A stretch of 64,000 nucleotides of DNA from Rhodothermaceae bacterium Tc-Br11_B2g6_7 (GCA_001564055.1 LKNB01000010.1:1-64000); one strand, 5' to 3'; counted from the first letter of the stretch, positions 7,446 through 16,903 are shown. The notes: generated by a model from the sequence alone, not told the origin. Made by a program: numbers and translations.

Positions 7446-8489
7446 ATGCCGCAGAAGCAAGGAAAAGAACGGATTACGATTTATGATGTCGCCGAAGCAG
7501 CAGGAGTGGCGATTTCTACCGTATCGCGTGTGCTCAACGATTCGCCGGATGTCTCCGAGAAGACGCGGGCCGCAGTACAGGAAGTCATTGACGAGTTACA
7601 GTTCAGACCTGATCGAACGGCGAAAACCCTGGCCAAACGCAGCACCCTTACCCTGGCGATTGCCATTCCGACCTTTACAACCCCCTTCCACAATGAGCTG
7701 CTGAAGGGCGTCCGGAATCGCCTACAGGCCATTGCTGGCGAGAGCGACTTGCTCCTCTGTGACCTTGGAACGGAAAGCTCGGAAGACCGACTAAACGCCT
7801 TTCTTCGACGCGGGACCGTTGACGGTTTGCTGCTGTCAGGGGTGCCCGTAACCAAAAAGCTGTACAGGGATCTGCAGAAGCTGCACGCGCCGGTTGTACT
7901 TGTAGGGCATCACCATACCGAGATCGACTGCTTCTACTGGGATAACGACGAGGGCGCCAAGAAGGCGGTTGACCACCTCACGGAGCGGGGCCATCGCCGC
8001 ATTGGAATGATCCGCTCCTTTACTGACGGGCACCTGCAGACCAAGCGGATTGAAGGCTACAAGGAGGGGCTCGAGGCCGCGGGCATTACGTACGACCCGG
8101 AGCTGGTGCGCAGTGGTACCACCTCCAAGCATGCGGGCTTCAGCGAGGAGAGCGGCTATGAAGCGATGCAAGAGCTGATGGATACAGCCCCTGACCTCAC
8201 CGCCGTCTTTGCCAGCAGCGACGTACAGGCCATCGGCGCCATGAAGGCCATCACGGATGCCGGCAAGCGCGTGCCGGACGATATTGCTGTGATTGGGTAC
8301 GACGACATCAAAACCAGCTACTTCATTGGCCTCTCCAGCATTGCCCAACAGATGATGGATGTGGGCGAGCGCGCCACGGAAGTGCTCATGCGCCGTCTGG
8401 ATGGATCGCTCGAAGATCCGCCTATTGATGTCATCATACATCCAACCCTAAAAGCCAGACATTCCACCGACGTTTACCGCGACGCGTAA
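7446..8489 (+). CDS. LacI/GalR-family transcriptional regulator
   Basis: A 347-aa repressor. The N-terminal LacI helix-turn-helix is clear (VAEAAGVAISTVSRVLN, about residues 12-30), followed by the hinge helix region ending TLAKRST. The rest is a periplasmic-binding-protein-like effector domain (LTLAIAIPTFTTPFHNELL to the end). Such proteins bind a palindromic operator as dimers and release it, or bind it, on sensing a sugar or nucleotide. The gene begins 64 nt after the ThiD-like stop and ends 4 nt before purC. It could therefore control this small group, and a PurR-like role is possible but not shown. No convincing operator palindrome was identified. Confidence 0.9.
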   Translation: MPQKQGKERITIYDVAEAAGVAISTVSRVLNDSPDVSEKTRAAVQEVIDELQFRPDRTAKTLAKRSTLTLAIAIPTFTTPFHNELLKGVRNRLQAIAGESDLLLCDLGTESSEDRLNAFLRRGTVDGLLLSGVPVTKKLYRDLQKLHAPVVLVGHHHTEIDCFYWDNDEGAKKAVDHLTERGHRRIGMIRSFTDGHLQTKRIEGYKEGLEAAGITYDPELVRSGTTSKHAGFSEESGYEAMQELMDTAPDLTAVFASSDVQAIGAMKAITDAGKRVPDDIAVIGYDDIKTSYFIGLSSIAQQMMDVGERATEVLMRRLDGSLEDPPIDVIIHPTLKARHSTDVYRDA

Positions 8490-8493
8490 TCCT

Positions 8494-9441
8494 ATGCCGT
8501 CTTCCCTCCCGCCGACCCTTGACCGTACCACGTACTCCTGGATCGGACCTCGATACGAGGGCAAAGTCCGCGACGTCTACATGTTGGAAGACCGCGTCGT
8601 GCTCATCGCGACGGACCGGATATCTGCCTTTGATCATGTGCTACGGCAGCCTATTCCGCACAAGGGGCAGGTCCTAAACCAACTGGCGGCATACTTCTTG
8701 GGAGCCACATCGGATGTTGCCCCCAACTATCTGGAATCCACGCCTGATCCAAACGTCAGTGTCGGGCTTCGCTGCAAACCCGTGCCCGTTGAGTTCGTGG
8801 TACGCGGCTACTTGGCGGGCCATGCCTGGCGGGTGTACCGCGAGGGTGGCCGTATGCTTTGCGGGGTGCCCTTACCGGATGGCCTCAGGGAGGGCGACCA
8901 ACTCCCGAGGCCCATCCTCACACCAGCCACAAAGGCTGCGGAAGGACACGACGAGGACATCAGTCGGGAGGAACTCCTGGAGCGAGGCACGCTGGATGAG
9001 GCCACGTTTGAGCAGCTCAAGACGTATGCCCTCGGTCTCTTTGATCGCGGCACCACCATGGCGCGGGAGCGTGGTCTGCTACTCGTGGATACCAAATACG
9101 AATTTGGGCGGGCGCCTGATGGCACGCTCCGGGTGATCGACGAGGTGCACACGCCGGATTCCTCGCGCTACTACGTGGCGGAGGGCTACGACGAACGGCA
9201 ACAAGCGGGCGCGCCTCAACAGCAACTGTCGAAGGAGTTTGTGCGCGAGTGGCTGATGGAGGAGGGATTTATGGGCAAGGAGGGCCAGCGCGTCCCCGAC
9301 ATGCCCGATGCCTTTCGCAAAGAGGTGTCGGAGCGCTACGTAGGCCTGTACGAACGCCTCACGGGCCGTACCTTCGTCCCGCCGCCACCAGATGAGGATC
9401 CGGCTGAGCGGATTGAGCGGGTGCTTCGAGATATCCTGTAG
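8494..9441 (+). CDS. purC: phosphoribosylaminoimidazole-succinocarboxamide synthase (SAICAR synthetase)
   Basis: A 315-aa enzyme of de novo purine synthesis that joins CAIR and aspartate with ATP. Family landmarks are EGKVRDVY near the N-terminus (ATP-binding loop), ATDRISAFDH, VEFVVRGYLAG, LTPATKAAEGHDE and DTKYEFG plus DEVHTPDSSRYY. The length and inserts match the long, yeast Ade1-like form rather than the 237-aa E. coli form. It lies 4 nt after the LacI-type regulator, so the two are probably co-transcribed. It converges on the nitrilase gene with a 25-nt gap and no obvious terminator hairpin. Confidence 0.96.
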   Translation: MPSSLPPTLDRTTYSWIGPRYEGKVRDVYMLEDRVVLIATDRISAFDHVLRQPIPHKGQVLNQLAAYFLGATSDVAPNYLESTPDPNVSVGLRCKPVPVEFVVRGYLAGHAWRVYREGGRMLCGVPLPDGLREGDQLPRPILTPATKAAEGHDEDISREELLERGTLDEATFEQLKTYALGLFDRGTTMARERGLLLVDTKYEFGRAPDGTLRVIDEVHTPDSSRYYVAEGYDERQQAGAPQQQLSKEFVREWLMEEGFMGKEGQRVPDMPDAFRKEVSERYVGLYERLTGRTFVPPPPDEDPAERIERVLRDIL

Positions 9442-9466
9442 ACTGCTCCTCAGGGTTGTGCTGGCG

Positions 9467-10273
9467 CTACGGCGTGTAGGTTGCCGGGGCCCGGTCCTCC
9501 CACAGATCATTGTGTACCGTCACCCGCTTCGACCGCGCGTCTGCCGGGCTGATCTCCACAAGATCTACCGAGTCTCCGACGTGCGGAGCCCGGCATAGGA
9601 GCTCACCATCGGGCGCGCATACCTGGCTCTGCCCGATGAACGTAAGCGACGTCTCGCCATTCGACTCCGAGCCATACCGGTTCGCCGTCACCGCAAACAC
9701 GCGATTCTCAAGCGCCCGGATGGGCATAGCTCGTGGGCAGTTTTTACGTACGAGGTTGGACGGGTGGGCGATGATATCGGCTCCCCGAAGCGCCAGCGAC
9801 CGCGCGACTTCTGGATAAAACCAGTCGAAGCAGATCATGAGGCCCAGCCGGTAGGGGGTGCCGTCCCGCGCCGTAAGCTCAACCACTGGGGGCGGTTGGG
9901 TCCCCGGGCCAAAGTGCAGCTTTTCCTCATTGTAGAGGTGGATCTTGCGGTAGCACGTAATGCTCCCCTCCGGCGGAACGATGACGGCACTGTTGAACAA
10001 CGTACCCTCCGGCCCGCGCTCCGGAAGACCAGCAACAAACGTCGTCCCCGTCGTGCGTGCCTGCTCGCTGAGCCAGGTGCAGGATGCACCCCCCGGTACC
10101 GGTTCGGCCCAGGCTTGCGCATCAGCAGTTGACTGAAAGAAGTACCCCGAGGTGAACAGCTCGGGCAGCACCAAGAGATCCGCTGAAACGTCCGCGATCA
10201 GTGCTGCCACATGCGCACGGTTCGCCTCGGGTTGCCCGTAGCGGGGCGCGAATTGGACGGTACCGATCAACAT
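9467..10273 (-). CDS. carbon-nitrogen hydrolase (nitrilase superfamily)
   Basis: A 268-aa nitrilase-fold amidase. The Glu-Lys-Cys triad is intact: E38 in LPELFTSGY, K110 in YRKIHLYNEEK and C148 in LMICFDWFYPEV. The length and the lack of extra domains fit the omega-amidase, carbamoylputrescine amidase and predicted amidohydrolase branches. These are cytoplasmic enzymes that hydrolyse small amides. The start codon is 49 nt downstream of the peroxiredoxin stop. The exact substrate cannot be read from the sequence. Confidence 0.9.
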   Translation of the reverse strand: MLIGTVQFAPRYGQPEANRAHVAALIADVSADLLVLPELFTSGYFFQSTADAQAWAEPVPGGASCTWLSEQARTTGTTFVAGLPERGPEGTLFNSAVIVPPEGSITCYRKIHLYNEEKLHFGPGTQPPPVVELTARDGTPYRLGLMICFDWFYPEVARSLALRGADIIAHPSNLVRKNCPRAMPIRALENRVFAVTANRYGSESNGETSLTFIGQSQVCAPDGELLCRAPHVGDSVDLVEISPADARSKRVTVHNDLWEDRAPATYTP

Positions 10274-10322
10274 ACGACGAGAGCATCAACGGCAAAGGAT
10301 ATGTGCGTGCGACGACCAGTTG

Positions 10323-10802
10323 TTACGCCTGCAGTCCGCGGAGCGTTTTCTTTACCTTCTTGAAGTTCGGCATGGCTCCAGCGTTTTCGAGCACCTCAGC
10401 GTACGCCACGGTTTGGTCTGGCCGAATCACAAAGGCTGCACGCTTGGCGATGCGATCCAACTCCATCGACGTGAAGTTTTGATCGTACTTGGCTCCGTAG
10501 GAGGCAGCGACCTCTCCCTCGTGGTCGCTCAGCAGCGGAAATTGAAACTTGTGCACCTGGCTGAACTCCTTCAGCACAAACGGCGAATCCGTGGAGATGC
10601 CGAAGACGGTAACGGCGTCACCGCCGAAGTCCTCCAGCTCGTTGTTCACGCTATTCAATTCGTTGGTGCAGACGCTGGTGAATGCCCCGGGGAAAAAGAG
10701 GAGCAGGACCGGTCCGTCGGCCAGCGCCTCTGACATGGTTCGGGCTTCCATATCATGCCCATAGAGGGTAAAGTCCGGGGCGGTATCATCGACAGAAATC
10801 AT
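10323..10802 (-). CDS. 1-Cys peroxiredoxin (AhpE/AhpC-TSA family)
   Basis: A 159-aa thioredoxin-fold peroxidase. The peroxidatic cysteine is C45 in FFPGAFTSVCTNE, with the P-x3-T-x2-C pattern. There is no second cysteine in the protein, so recycling must use an external thiol, as in the AhpE-like 1-Cys group. It detoxifies peroxides in the cytoplasm. The gene sits between a LolC/E-like permease upstream and a nitrilase downstream on the same strand, with short gaps. Confidence 0.93.
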   Translation of the reverse strand: MISVDDTAPDFTLYGHDMEARTMSEALADGPVLLLFFPGAFTSVCTNELNSVNNELEDFGGDAVTVFGISTDSPFVLKEFSQVHKFQFPLLSDHEGEVAASYGAKYDQNFTSMELDRIAKRAAFVIRPDQTVAYAEVLENAGAMPNFKKVKKTLRGLQA

Positions 10803-10824
10803 AGGATCAGAGCAAGCAAGTCAG

Positions 10825-12084
10825 TTAGCGAAAACGGATCACCCGCACTGGGTCAAGGCGGGCAGCAATTCGTGCAGGAATATAGGCGGCCAGCGTGCAA
10901 AGTGCGAGTGACAGGAGCCCAACCCACAGGAAATCCATGCCACGCAGGCTGATGGGGGCTGTCGTCATGAAGTAGGCCTCGGCCGGTAGCGGGATAACCC
11001 CGAAGCGGAGTTGCACCAGCGCCAGGCCCAGCGCCAGCAGAAGACCCAGCGCCGTGCCTACCAGACCGATGAGGAAGCCCATCCCCACAAAAAGCCGCTG
11101 TATCCGCGCCTGCGAAGCACCCATACTGGCCAGGATACCTACAGCACGTGTTTTCTCCAGGACAAACATCATCAGAATGCCGATGATGTTGAAGGCCGCG
11201 ACCAATACAATCACCGCAATGACGACGGGGATAATGTTTTGCTGGAGGTCGACCCAGGCAAAAAGTCCCCGGAACACCTCAAAGATGGTCCGCGCCATAG
11301 CGGGAAAGCCCAGTGCCTCTTCGATGGACCGCGCCATCGAAGCGGCGGTTTGCGGGTCGTCGAGCGTAACATCCAATCGTGTCACTTCATCGGGGCCATA
11401 TCCGATCAGGCGCCGGGCCTCGTCTGCCATGGAGAATACGAATCGCTCATCGTAATCCGCCAGGGCGGTCTCGAAGATACCCCCCACCACGAACTGCCGG
11501 ATCGTGGGACGCTGCTGGGCCTGTGCCTGTAGTGAGAAGACGGTAAGGGAGGCGCCGACCTCCAGGCCAAGCGTCCGCGCCAGGGTTTGCCCAACGAGCA
11601 GCGTTGGCGTTCCATCGGGCTGGGGCGCGAGGGACGCCTCGCCAACCCGCACCTGTGAGGCAACGTAGGTGGGCAGCGCGTTGGTGCCCCAGATGGCGGC
11701 TCCTTCGACTTCGGCTGCTGAGCGCCGCAGCAATACAACGTCAGAGACCACAGGAGCAACATCGACCACTCCCTCAAGTGCGCGTAGCGTGTGCTCCTTT
11801 TGTGCGGCATCAGTCAGCGGGCCGTCCGTCAGGCTTTCCACCTGCACGTGGGCGCCAAAGCCGATGATCTTGCTCTCGATCTCTTCGCTAAAGCCATGCA
11901 CAATGGCCAGTGCCAGTACCAGAGCCGCGACGCCTATCGCCACGCCCCCGACGGCGATTGCTGAGATAAACTGCAAGAACCGGCCGCCGCCCCGCTGGCC
12001 TTGGGCCTGGCGAAGATAGCGCCAGGCAACAAACGGAATGAACGAGGAGCGGCCGTGGGGCATGGGCGAGTCGGCATGAGGCAA
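10825..12084 (-). CDS. LolC/LolE-type ABC transporter permease (FtsX/MacB family)
   Basis: A 419-aa inner-membrane protein with the four-helix LolC/E layout. One transmembrane helix lies near residues 40-65 (FISAIAVGGVAIGVAALV). A large periplasmic domain (about 70-275) follows, then three helices to the end (VVIAVIVLVAAFNIIGILMM onward), with a typical FtsX core. A start at residue 8 (12063) is also possible. Such permeases extract lipoproteins from the inner membrane for passage to LolA. No ATPase (LolD) gene is adjacent, so it must pair with one encoded elsewhere. It starts the minus-strand unit that includes the peroxiredoxin and the nitrilase. Confidence 0.88.
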   Translation of the reverse strand: MPHADSPMPHGRSSFIPFVAWRYLRQAQGQRGGGRFLQFISAIAVGGVAIGVAALVLALAIVHGFSEEIESKIIGFGAHVQVESLTDGPLTDAAQKEHTLRALEGVVDVAPVVSDVVLLRRSAAEVEGAAIWGTNALPTYVASQVRVGEASLAPQPDGTPTLLVGQTLARTLGLEVGASLTVFSLQAQAQQRPTIRQFVVGGIFETALADYDERFVFSMADEARRLIGYGPDEVTRLDVTLDDPQTAASMARSIEEALGFPAMARTIFEVFRGLFAWVDLQQNIIPVVIAVIVLVAAFNIIGILMMFVLEKTRAVGILASMGASQARIQRLFVGMGFLIGLVGTALGLLLALGLALVQLRFGVIPLPAEAYFMTTAPISLRGMDFLWVGLLSLALCTLAAYIPARIAARLDPVRVIRFR

Positions 12085-12162
12085 GCGGCCCTAAGGGGCG
12101 AAGATACATACAGACGCACGCGTCTCCCGGTTGTTTGACGCCTCGCACGGCCCGGCCAACCG

Positions 12163-14217
12163 TCACACACCGCCGTCGGCCTCTGGGAAGACCATCGGGA
12201 AGTGCCGCGGCTTGGACGGGCCCTCTGGACGGAAGATGAATCCGTACATCCCGTAGGTTTCCACAAGGTCTGAGGTCAGGGCGACCAGCACATCCTCACG
12301 GTCTGGATCGAATAGCCCGGCGATTTGGGCGAGGTGGTAATAGTCACCCTCGCGCCCCGGGGTATGCGCAACCTCGGTGATGTCGTTGCCATGCTCCTGC
12401 ATGAGCGCTGCCACGGCCTCCGCACACTCGTTGGCGAGGCGGTCTACTTCCTCATTGATGGTCTCCACCATCTTTTTCTTAATGAATCGCGCTACGCCCT
12501 GCGGTTTCCCACGCATCTCCTGCAAATGCTCCCGCACCGGTGCATGGTGATCGACGACATAGCGGCGCACATCCTCCTTGTCCATAAGCACCGACATGTG
12601 CCAGGCCTCCTGTGCGGACTGCTCCTCCAATGCGTCGCGTAGCCCATCCTCGACCGCTTCTACCTGGCCACGCAATTCGGCCATGGACTGTGCGGGGTGC
12701 GGGTCGCGCAGTGGAATAATAGGGAGCGTGCTCGGCATACGCTGCAGGACCTTAGCGAGCGTGTCGTTCGCGGACCGATCCTGGTCCTCGCGAGCGCCTA
12801 CAGCCTCTACCAATACATCAAAGGCGGGCCACTCGATGAGGCTGAAGGTATCGTGCGAAAACGTCTTGCGGAGAGCCGCACGTGCCTCCTGCGCTCCTCC
12901 AATCACCGCCCGTGCGAATAGGATGTCATCAGCTGTAACCGTCGCGGCCGGTGCATCTGGCGTGGCAACGGCGGCCTCCGGGAGTGCCTCGCCGTCCACC
13001 GTCGTCGCTTCTTCGCCAGCCTCTACGTCTGGGAAAAAGTCCCCGTCGAAGAATGCGTCATCGAGGGCGACGTCTTCGTCAGCGTCTACGGTCGATGGCT
13101 CTGCATCGGGGAAGTCCACCGGGTCCGGTTCAGCGTCCCAGTCAATAGGTGAGAAGTCGGGCTCTTCGTCAGCCGCCTCATCGAACCCGCTGTCGAGCGG
13201 GTCGTCGGCCTTTCCGCTGAGCGCATCCGCATCGTCCTCACGTGACGCGGCCTCGGCCAGCGGCTCGTGGCTCACTACGTCGGCGATGGCCTCTTCATCA
13301 ACCACTTCGGCCCCTGCAGCCTCATGCGATGCTTCAGGTGCGTAGCTTTCGGGTTCATGTATCACCTCAGGTGCTGCTTGCTCCACCGGTGCATTATCTG
13401 CCTCGTTACCAGGCTCATCATCCGATGTGTCATCGGTACGCGGCGCACGTTCGGTGGCTGCGGTTTCATCTGTGAGGGCTGTTGATGCGTCAGCGGTGGG
13501 GTCCTCAGGGAACGAGCCGAACGTTTCTATGAGGTCTTCCACTGCCTCCTCGGCGTCTTCGGGCTGTTGCTCTGCCGCCGTGCCCTCCTGCGTCGTATCC
13601 TCAGCGGAGGTCTGGTCAACGGGAGTGTCGTTGGACACCTCAAGCACCGGTGCTACGTGGGGCACTGGCTTCGCCTCCTCACTCGCTTGTTGCTCTTCTG
13701 CAACAGCTGGTGAAGTCGACACATCCTCATCCACTACCGGATGCCCTGGATCCGCATCTCCCGGCGGGGTATCCCGAGACATAGCTTCCCTCTCCGCGGT
13801 ATCGGTCGTTTCTTCTGCTGGATCAAAGCCGTCCGGCACCGTATCAACGGTTTCATGGGTCGACGCCGTAGGATGCTTATCTGCGGTTTCCGCATCCTCT
13901 GCGCTACGCGTTGGCGTCGCTTCTGCCGTGGTCTCGGGCTGCATGCCCTCGGCTTCGGGCCAGCGATTGAGCACCTCGAGGTCGCCGGCAAACTCGGCCT
14001 CCAACTCATCCAACGCTTTCTGCTCAATGTGCGCACGGAGCTTCTGCTTGAGTTGAACCGTCAGCGCCTCTACCCGCTCCGTCGCAACATCGGACTGAAG
14101 CACGCGCGTCAACAGGCCTTCCGCCGTAATATCACGGACAACCTCAGATACGAGCGTATCAACAATCCATTGCGTGAGCGCTTCTTTTGGTGCGGGCGGC
14201 GTTACATTATTACCCAT
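12163..14217 (-). CDS. large acidic protein with disordered linker and possible GvpL/GvpF-like C-terminal domain
   Basis: About 684 aa from the ATG at 14217; in-frame ATGs at 14274 and 14352 would lengthen it. Three parts are visible. The first is an N-terminal helical segment (ALTQWIVDTLVSEVVRDI to about residue 90). The second is a roughly 340-residue linker extremely rich in Glu, Asp, Ala and Pro. The third is a C-terminal globular domain of about 220 residues. That domain has the order of features seen in gas-vesicle GvpL/GvpF proteins: a P-rich 'LPIIPLRD' strand, helical pairs with ARFIKKKMVETINEE, then YGMYGFIFRPEGP near the end. No gvpA or other gas-vesicle gene is nearby, so the resemblance may be remote or wrong. 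The acidic linker fits a salt-in halophile. Function is unknown. Confidence 0.6.
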   Translation of the reverse strand: MGNNVTPPAPKEALTQWIVDTLVSEVVRDITAEGLLTRVLQSDVATERVEALTVQLKQKLRAHIEQKALDELEAEFAGDLEVLNRWPEAEGMQPETTAEATPTRSAEDAETADKHPTASTHETVDTVPDGFDPAEETTDTAEREAMSRDTPPGDADPGHPVVDEDVSTSPAVAEEQQASEEAKPVPHVAPVLEVSNDTPVDQTSAEDTTQEGTAAEQQPEDAEEAVEDLIETFGSFPEDPTADASTALTDETAATERAPRTDDTSDDEPGNEADNAPVEQAAPEVIHEPESYAPEASHEAAGAEVVDEEAIADVVSHEPLAEAASREDDADALSGKADDPLDSGFDEAADEEPDFSPIDWDAEPDPVDFPDAEPSTVDADEDVALDDAFFDGDFFPDVEAGEEATTVDGEALPEAAVATPDAPAATVTADDILFARAVIGGAQEARAALRKTFSHDTFSLIEWPAFDVLVEAVGAREDQDRSANDTLAKVLQRMPSTLPIIPLRDPHPAQSMAELRGQVEAVEDGLRDALEEQSAQEAWHMSVLMDKEDVRRYVVDHHAPVREHLQEMRGKPQGVARFIKKKMVETINEEVDRLANECAEAVAALMQEHGNDITEVAHTPGREGDYYHLAQIAGLFDPDREDVLVALTSDLVETYGMYGFIFRPEGPSKPRHFPMVFPEADGGV

Positions 14218-14485
14218 TGCCGCTGCCTCGTTGGTGGCGGAAGATGCACCGGGTGCTTCGTGAATGGCTTCCATGTGTGGCGTGGTGTTGCCAGTGAGAG
14301 TTCGAGGTGGATGCAGGCCCCAAGTACTGGGCGCTATTAAGACGCTACGCAAACATTACGCCCGACGCGTTCGCCTGTCCATCGGTCTACTCGTGAAGAA
14401 CATGGCTGAGGCGCAACCAGTAGGTTGGAAGACCTTGATTCGTTTATCGCTTGTTACCCTTAGACCTTCTCCTTCCCCTTCCCTT

Positions 14486-16168
14486 ATGAATACGGTCGCG
14501 CACCCGCCCCATCCTATCAACGAACCGCCCCAGACCTACGCGCCTAACAGCCCTGAACGGGCGTCATTGCGCGATGCCCTGGACGACCTGAAGGCCCAGC
14601 ATATTGAAATCCCAGCCTTCATTGGCGGTGAGGCCGTAACCACGGACCGCACGTTTTCGGTCCGTGCGCCCCATGAGCACACCCGCGAACTGGCGACGGC
14701 CTACTTCTGCGGTGCCGATGAGGTAGAGCAAGCCATCGCCTCAGCGCTGGAGGCCCGCAAGACCTGGAGTCAGATGGACTGGCAAGACCGGGCCGGAATT
14801 TTCCTCAAAGCAGCGGAATTGGTTTCCGGGCCGTACCGGGACACCATTAACGCGGCCACCATGCTGGGGCAGAGCAAAAATGCCTACCAGTCTGATATTG
14901 AGGCAGCCTGCGAATTGTGCGACTTCCTACGGTTTAACGCCCACTTTCTGGAGCAGCTCTACATGGAGCAGCCGTTCTCGCCAGACGGGCAGTGGAACCG
15001 GATGGAATACCGCCCACTGGAAGGGTTCGTGTTCGCGGTCACGCCGTTTAACTTTACCGCGATCCAGTGCAACTTGCCCACCGCCCCGGCCCTGATGGGC
15101 AACGTGGCGCTCTGGAAGCCCTCCCCGCGGTCTATCTACTCGGCCTACTTCGTCTACAAGATTCTGGAGGAGGCCGGTCTGCCGCCAGGCGTGATCAACA
15201 TGTTGCCGGGCGCAGGGGCTGATGTAGGCGATCCCGTACTGGCGTCGCCGCATCTGGCCGGGCTGCACTTTACCGGGTCACAGGCCACGTTCAATCATCT
15301 CTGGAAGTCCATCGGAGAAAACCTCGACACGTACCGGAGTTATCCGCGCATTGTGGGCGAGACCGGGGGCAAGGACTTCATCGTAGCGCATCCCACCGCA
15401 GACATGGAGGCCGTCCGCACAGCCATCGTGCGGGGCGCGTTCGAATATCAGGGGCAGAAGTGCTCGGCAGCCTCGCGCGTGTACTTGCCCGCCTCCCGGT
15501 GGCCGGAAATCAAGGATGACCTTGCGGCCATTGTCGATGCCATCAAGGTCGGCCCCGTTGAGGACTTCACAAACTACGTGAATGCCGTCATCGACGAGCG
15601 CGCCTACGACGAAATAACGGCGTACATCGAGGATGCCAAGGCGGACCCGGGGGTGACGGTGCTTGCCGGTGGTACGCACAGCAAAGACGAGGGCTACTTC
15701 GTCGATCCTACCGTACTGGTGGTGGACGACCCCAAGCATGTGACCATGCGGGAGGAGATCTTTGGTCCGGTGGTTTCGATTTACATCTACGAGGATGCCG
15801 AATTTGAGGATACGCTGACGCTGGTCGACGAGACCTCGCCCTATGCCCTCACCGGCTCCATCTTTTCGCAGGATCGCGACGTTATCGCCCACGTGACCAA
15901 GCGGCTGGAAAACGCCGCAGGCAACTTCTACATCAACGACAAGCCCACCGGCTCCGTTGTCGGGCAACAGCCGTTTGGCGGCCTCCGGAAGTCGGGCACG
16001 AACGACAAGGCAGGCTCCATCTTCAACCTCACCCGCTGGGTCTCACCTCGCGCGATCAAGGAGACGTTCGTGCCAGCGACGTCCTATGAGTACCCGCATC
16101 ATCAGCCGGACAAGGCCACCAACGGCGTGTCCCGCACGGAGCGGGCAACGCCGGAAGGTCGCGCGTAG
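14486..16168 (+). CDS. pruA: L-glutamate gamma-semialdehyde (1-pyrroline-5-carboxylate) dehydrogenase
   Basis: A 560-aa aldehyde dehydrogenase that oxidises P5C/glutamate semialdehyde to glutamate with NAD+. The start at 14486 (MNTVAHPPHP) was chosen because it gives the family length; the frame is open further upstream to 14264. Diagnostic segments are VTPFNFTAIQCNLPTAPALMG, the Glu motif ETGGKDF, the Cys motif EYQGQKCSAASR and the C-terminal GQQPFGGLRKSGTNDKAG typical of PruA. No PutA proline-dehydrogenase domain is present, so it is the monofunctional form. It is divergent from the acidic protein gene, and the roughly 270-nt gap between them must carry both promoters. Confidence 0.95.
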   Translation: MNTVAHPPHPINEPPQTYAPNSPERASLRDALDDLKAQHIEIPAFIGGEAVTTDRTFSVRAPHEHTRELATAYFCGADEVEQAIASALEARKTWSQMDWQDRAGIFLKAAELVSGPYRDTINAATMLGQSKNAYQSDIEAACELCDFLRFNAHFLEQLYMEQPFSPDGQWNRMEYRPLEGFVFAVTPFNFTAIQCNLPTAPALMGNVALWKPSPRSIYSAYFVYKILEEAGLPPGVINMLPGAGADVGDPVLASPHLAGLHFTGSQATFNHLWKSIGENLDTYRSYPRIVGETGGKDFIVAHPTADMEAVRTAIVRGAFEYQGQKCSAASRVYLPASRWPEIKDDLAAIVDAIKVGPVEDFTNYVNAVIDERAYDEITAYIEDAKADPGVTVLAGGTHSKDEGYFVDPTVLVVDDPKHVTMREEIFGPVVSIYIYEDAEFEDTLTLVDETSPYALTGSIFSQDRDVIAHVTKRLENAAGNFYINDKPTGSVVGQQPFGGLRKSGTNDKAGSIFNLTRWVSPRAIKETFVPATSYEYPHHQPDKATNGVSRTERATPEGRA

Positions 16169-16191
16169 CCCATGAACCCCCGGGGTAGCCT

Positions 16192-16677
16192 GTGAATCGC
16201 CCTACCGCTGACATTAGCATTTTTCGTAGCACCGCCCATCCGGGGGCGGCGCCGGCCCGAATGGTCTTCGCCGATGCGTTTCTCACGCCACTGGCCCTGT
16301 GCATGCTACCCGTAATGCTGGCGGTGTTGGTGGTGGCCCTGCAACGTGGGGCCGTTGAGCCGTTCCTGTGGATTGGGTTTCCCGCGGCGTTTGGCGTGGC
16401 CCTGGCGTTGACGCTCTACTACTTGCAGACGACCATCGCTGAGCTTTACGTGGGCGAGACGATGGTTGCCCTGCGCACGGTGTTCGACTGTATGTACGAG
16501 CAGCGTCGGCTGCGGTGGCGCCCCGTCCTTGAGCTCCGCACCAACCGGTCGCTGCTTATCCTCACCCTAAACGATGCGGACTACTACCTCTCCAAAAAGG
16601 CTTGGCCAGACGCTGATGCGCTGCAAGAAGACCTGCGCCAGGCGCGCGAGCGGTACGAACTGGAGTATCCCACATGA
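16192..16677 (+). CDS. small membrane protein, two helices plus PH-like cytoplasmic domain, unknown function
   Basis: A 161-aa protein of unknown role. Two hydrophobic helices at about residues 30-50 and 56-78 form a hairpin. They are followed by a soluble domain of about 80 residues with alternating beta pattern (ELYVGETMVALRTVF, LELRTNRSLLILTL) and a final helix. This resembles bacterial PH-like (bPH/YcxB) modules behind a transmembrane pair. It starts 23 nt after pruA and precedes a zinc-ribbon microprotein, all in one direction. A protein of the same layout is encoded at 61103-61648. Confidence 0.65.
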   Translation: MNRPTADISIFRSTAHPGAAPARMVFADAFLTPLALCMLPVMLAVLVVALQRGAVEPFLWIGFPAAFGVALALTLYYLQTTIAELYVGETMVALRTVFDCMYEQRRLRWRPVLELRTNRSLLILTLNDADYYLSKKAWPDADALQEDLRQARERYELEYPT

Positions 16678-16702
16678 TCGACCCCATCCACCACCCCTCC
16701 TC

Positions 16703-16903
16703 ATGCCTGCTATGAAGCCGCCCACCTCGGAGTCGTCTCAAACACCATCGTCCTCCACAGGAACTCAGCACACGCACGCAAGCGCAGGGAATGAAAACTA
16801 CTGGGACTTCTGTCCCAACTGCAGCGCCCGACTGCAAAACATGCGTTGTAAATTCCGATGCCCCAAGTGCCACTACTTCATGTCGTGTTCTGATTTCGAT
16901 TGA
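16703..16903 (+). CDS. zinc-ribbon microprotein
   Basis: A 66-aa protein with a disordered Ser/Thr/Pro-rich first half and a C-terminal zinc ribbon. Cysteine pairs lie in CPNC and CPKC, spaced by RLQNMRCKFR. It ends HYFMSCSDFD, a tail recurring in small zinc-ribbon proteins of this phylum. An alternative start is the Met at 16712. The function is unknown; a nucleic-acid or protein-binding role is plausible. It overlaps the extended frame of the following GntR gene by 4 nt if that gene starts at 16900, but the likely GntR start at 16969 lies clear of it. Confidence 0.65.
   Translation: MPAMKPPTSESSQTPSSSTGTQHTHASAGNENYWDFCPNCSARLQNMRCKFRCPKCHYFMSCSDFD

Noticed and set aside
12578-14056. Long plus-strand open frames rich in Ser/Ala
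   Set aside because: They lie antisense to the acidic linker of the protein at 12163-14217. The Ser/Ala composition is what the complement of Glu/Asp/Ala codons gives, and no domain is seen.
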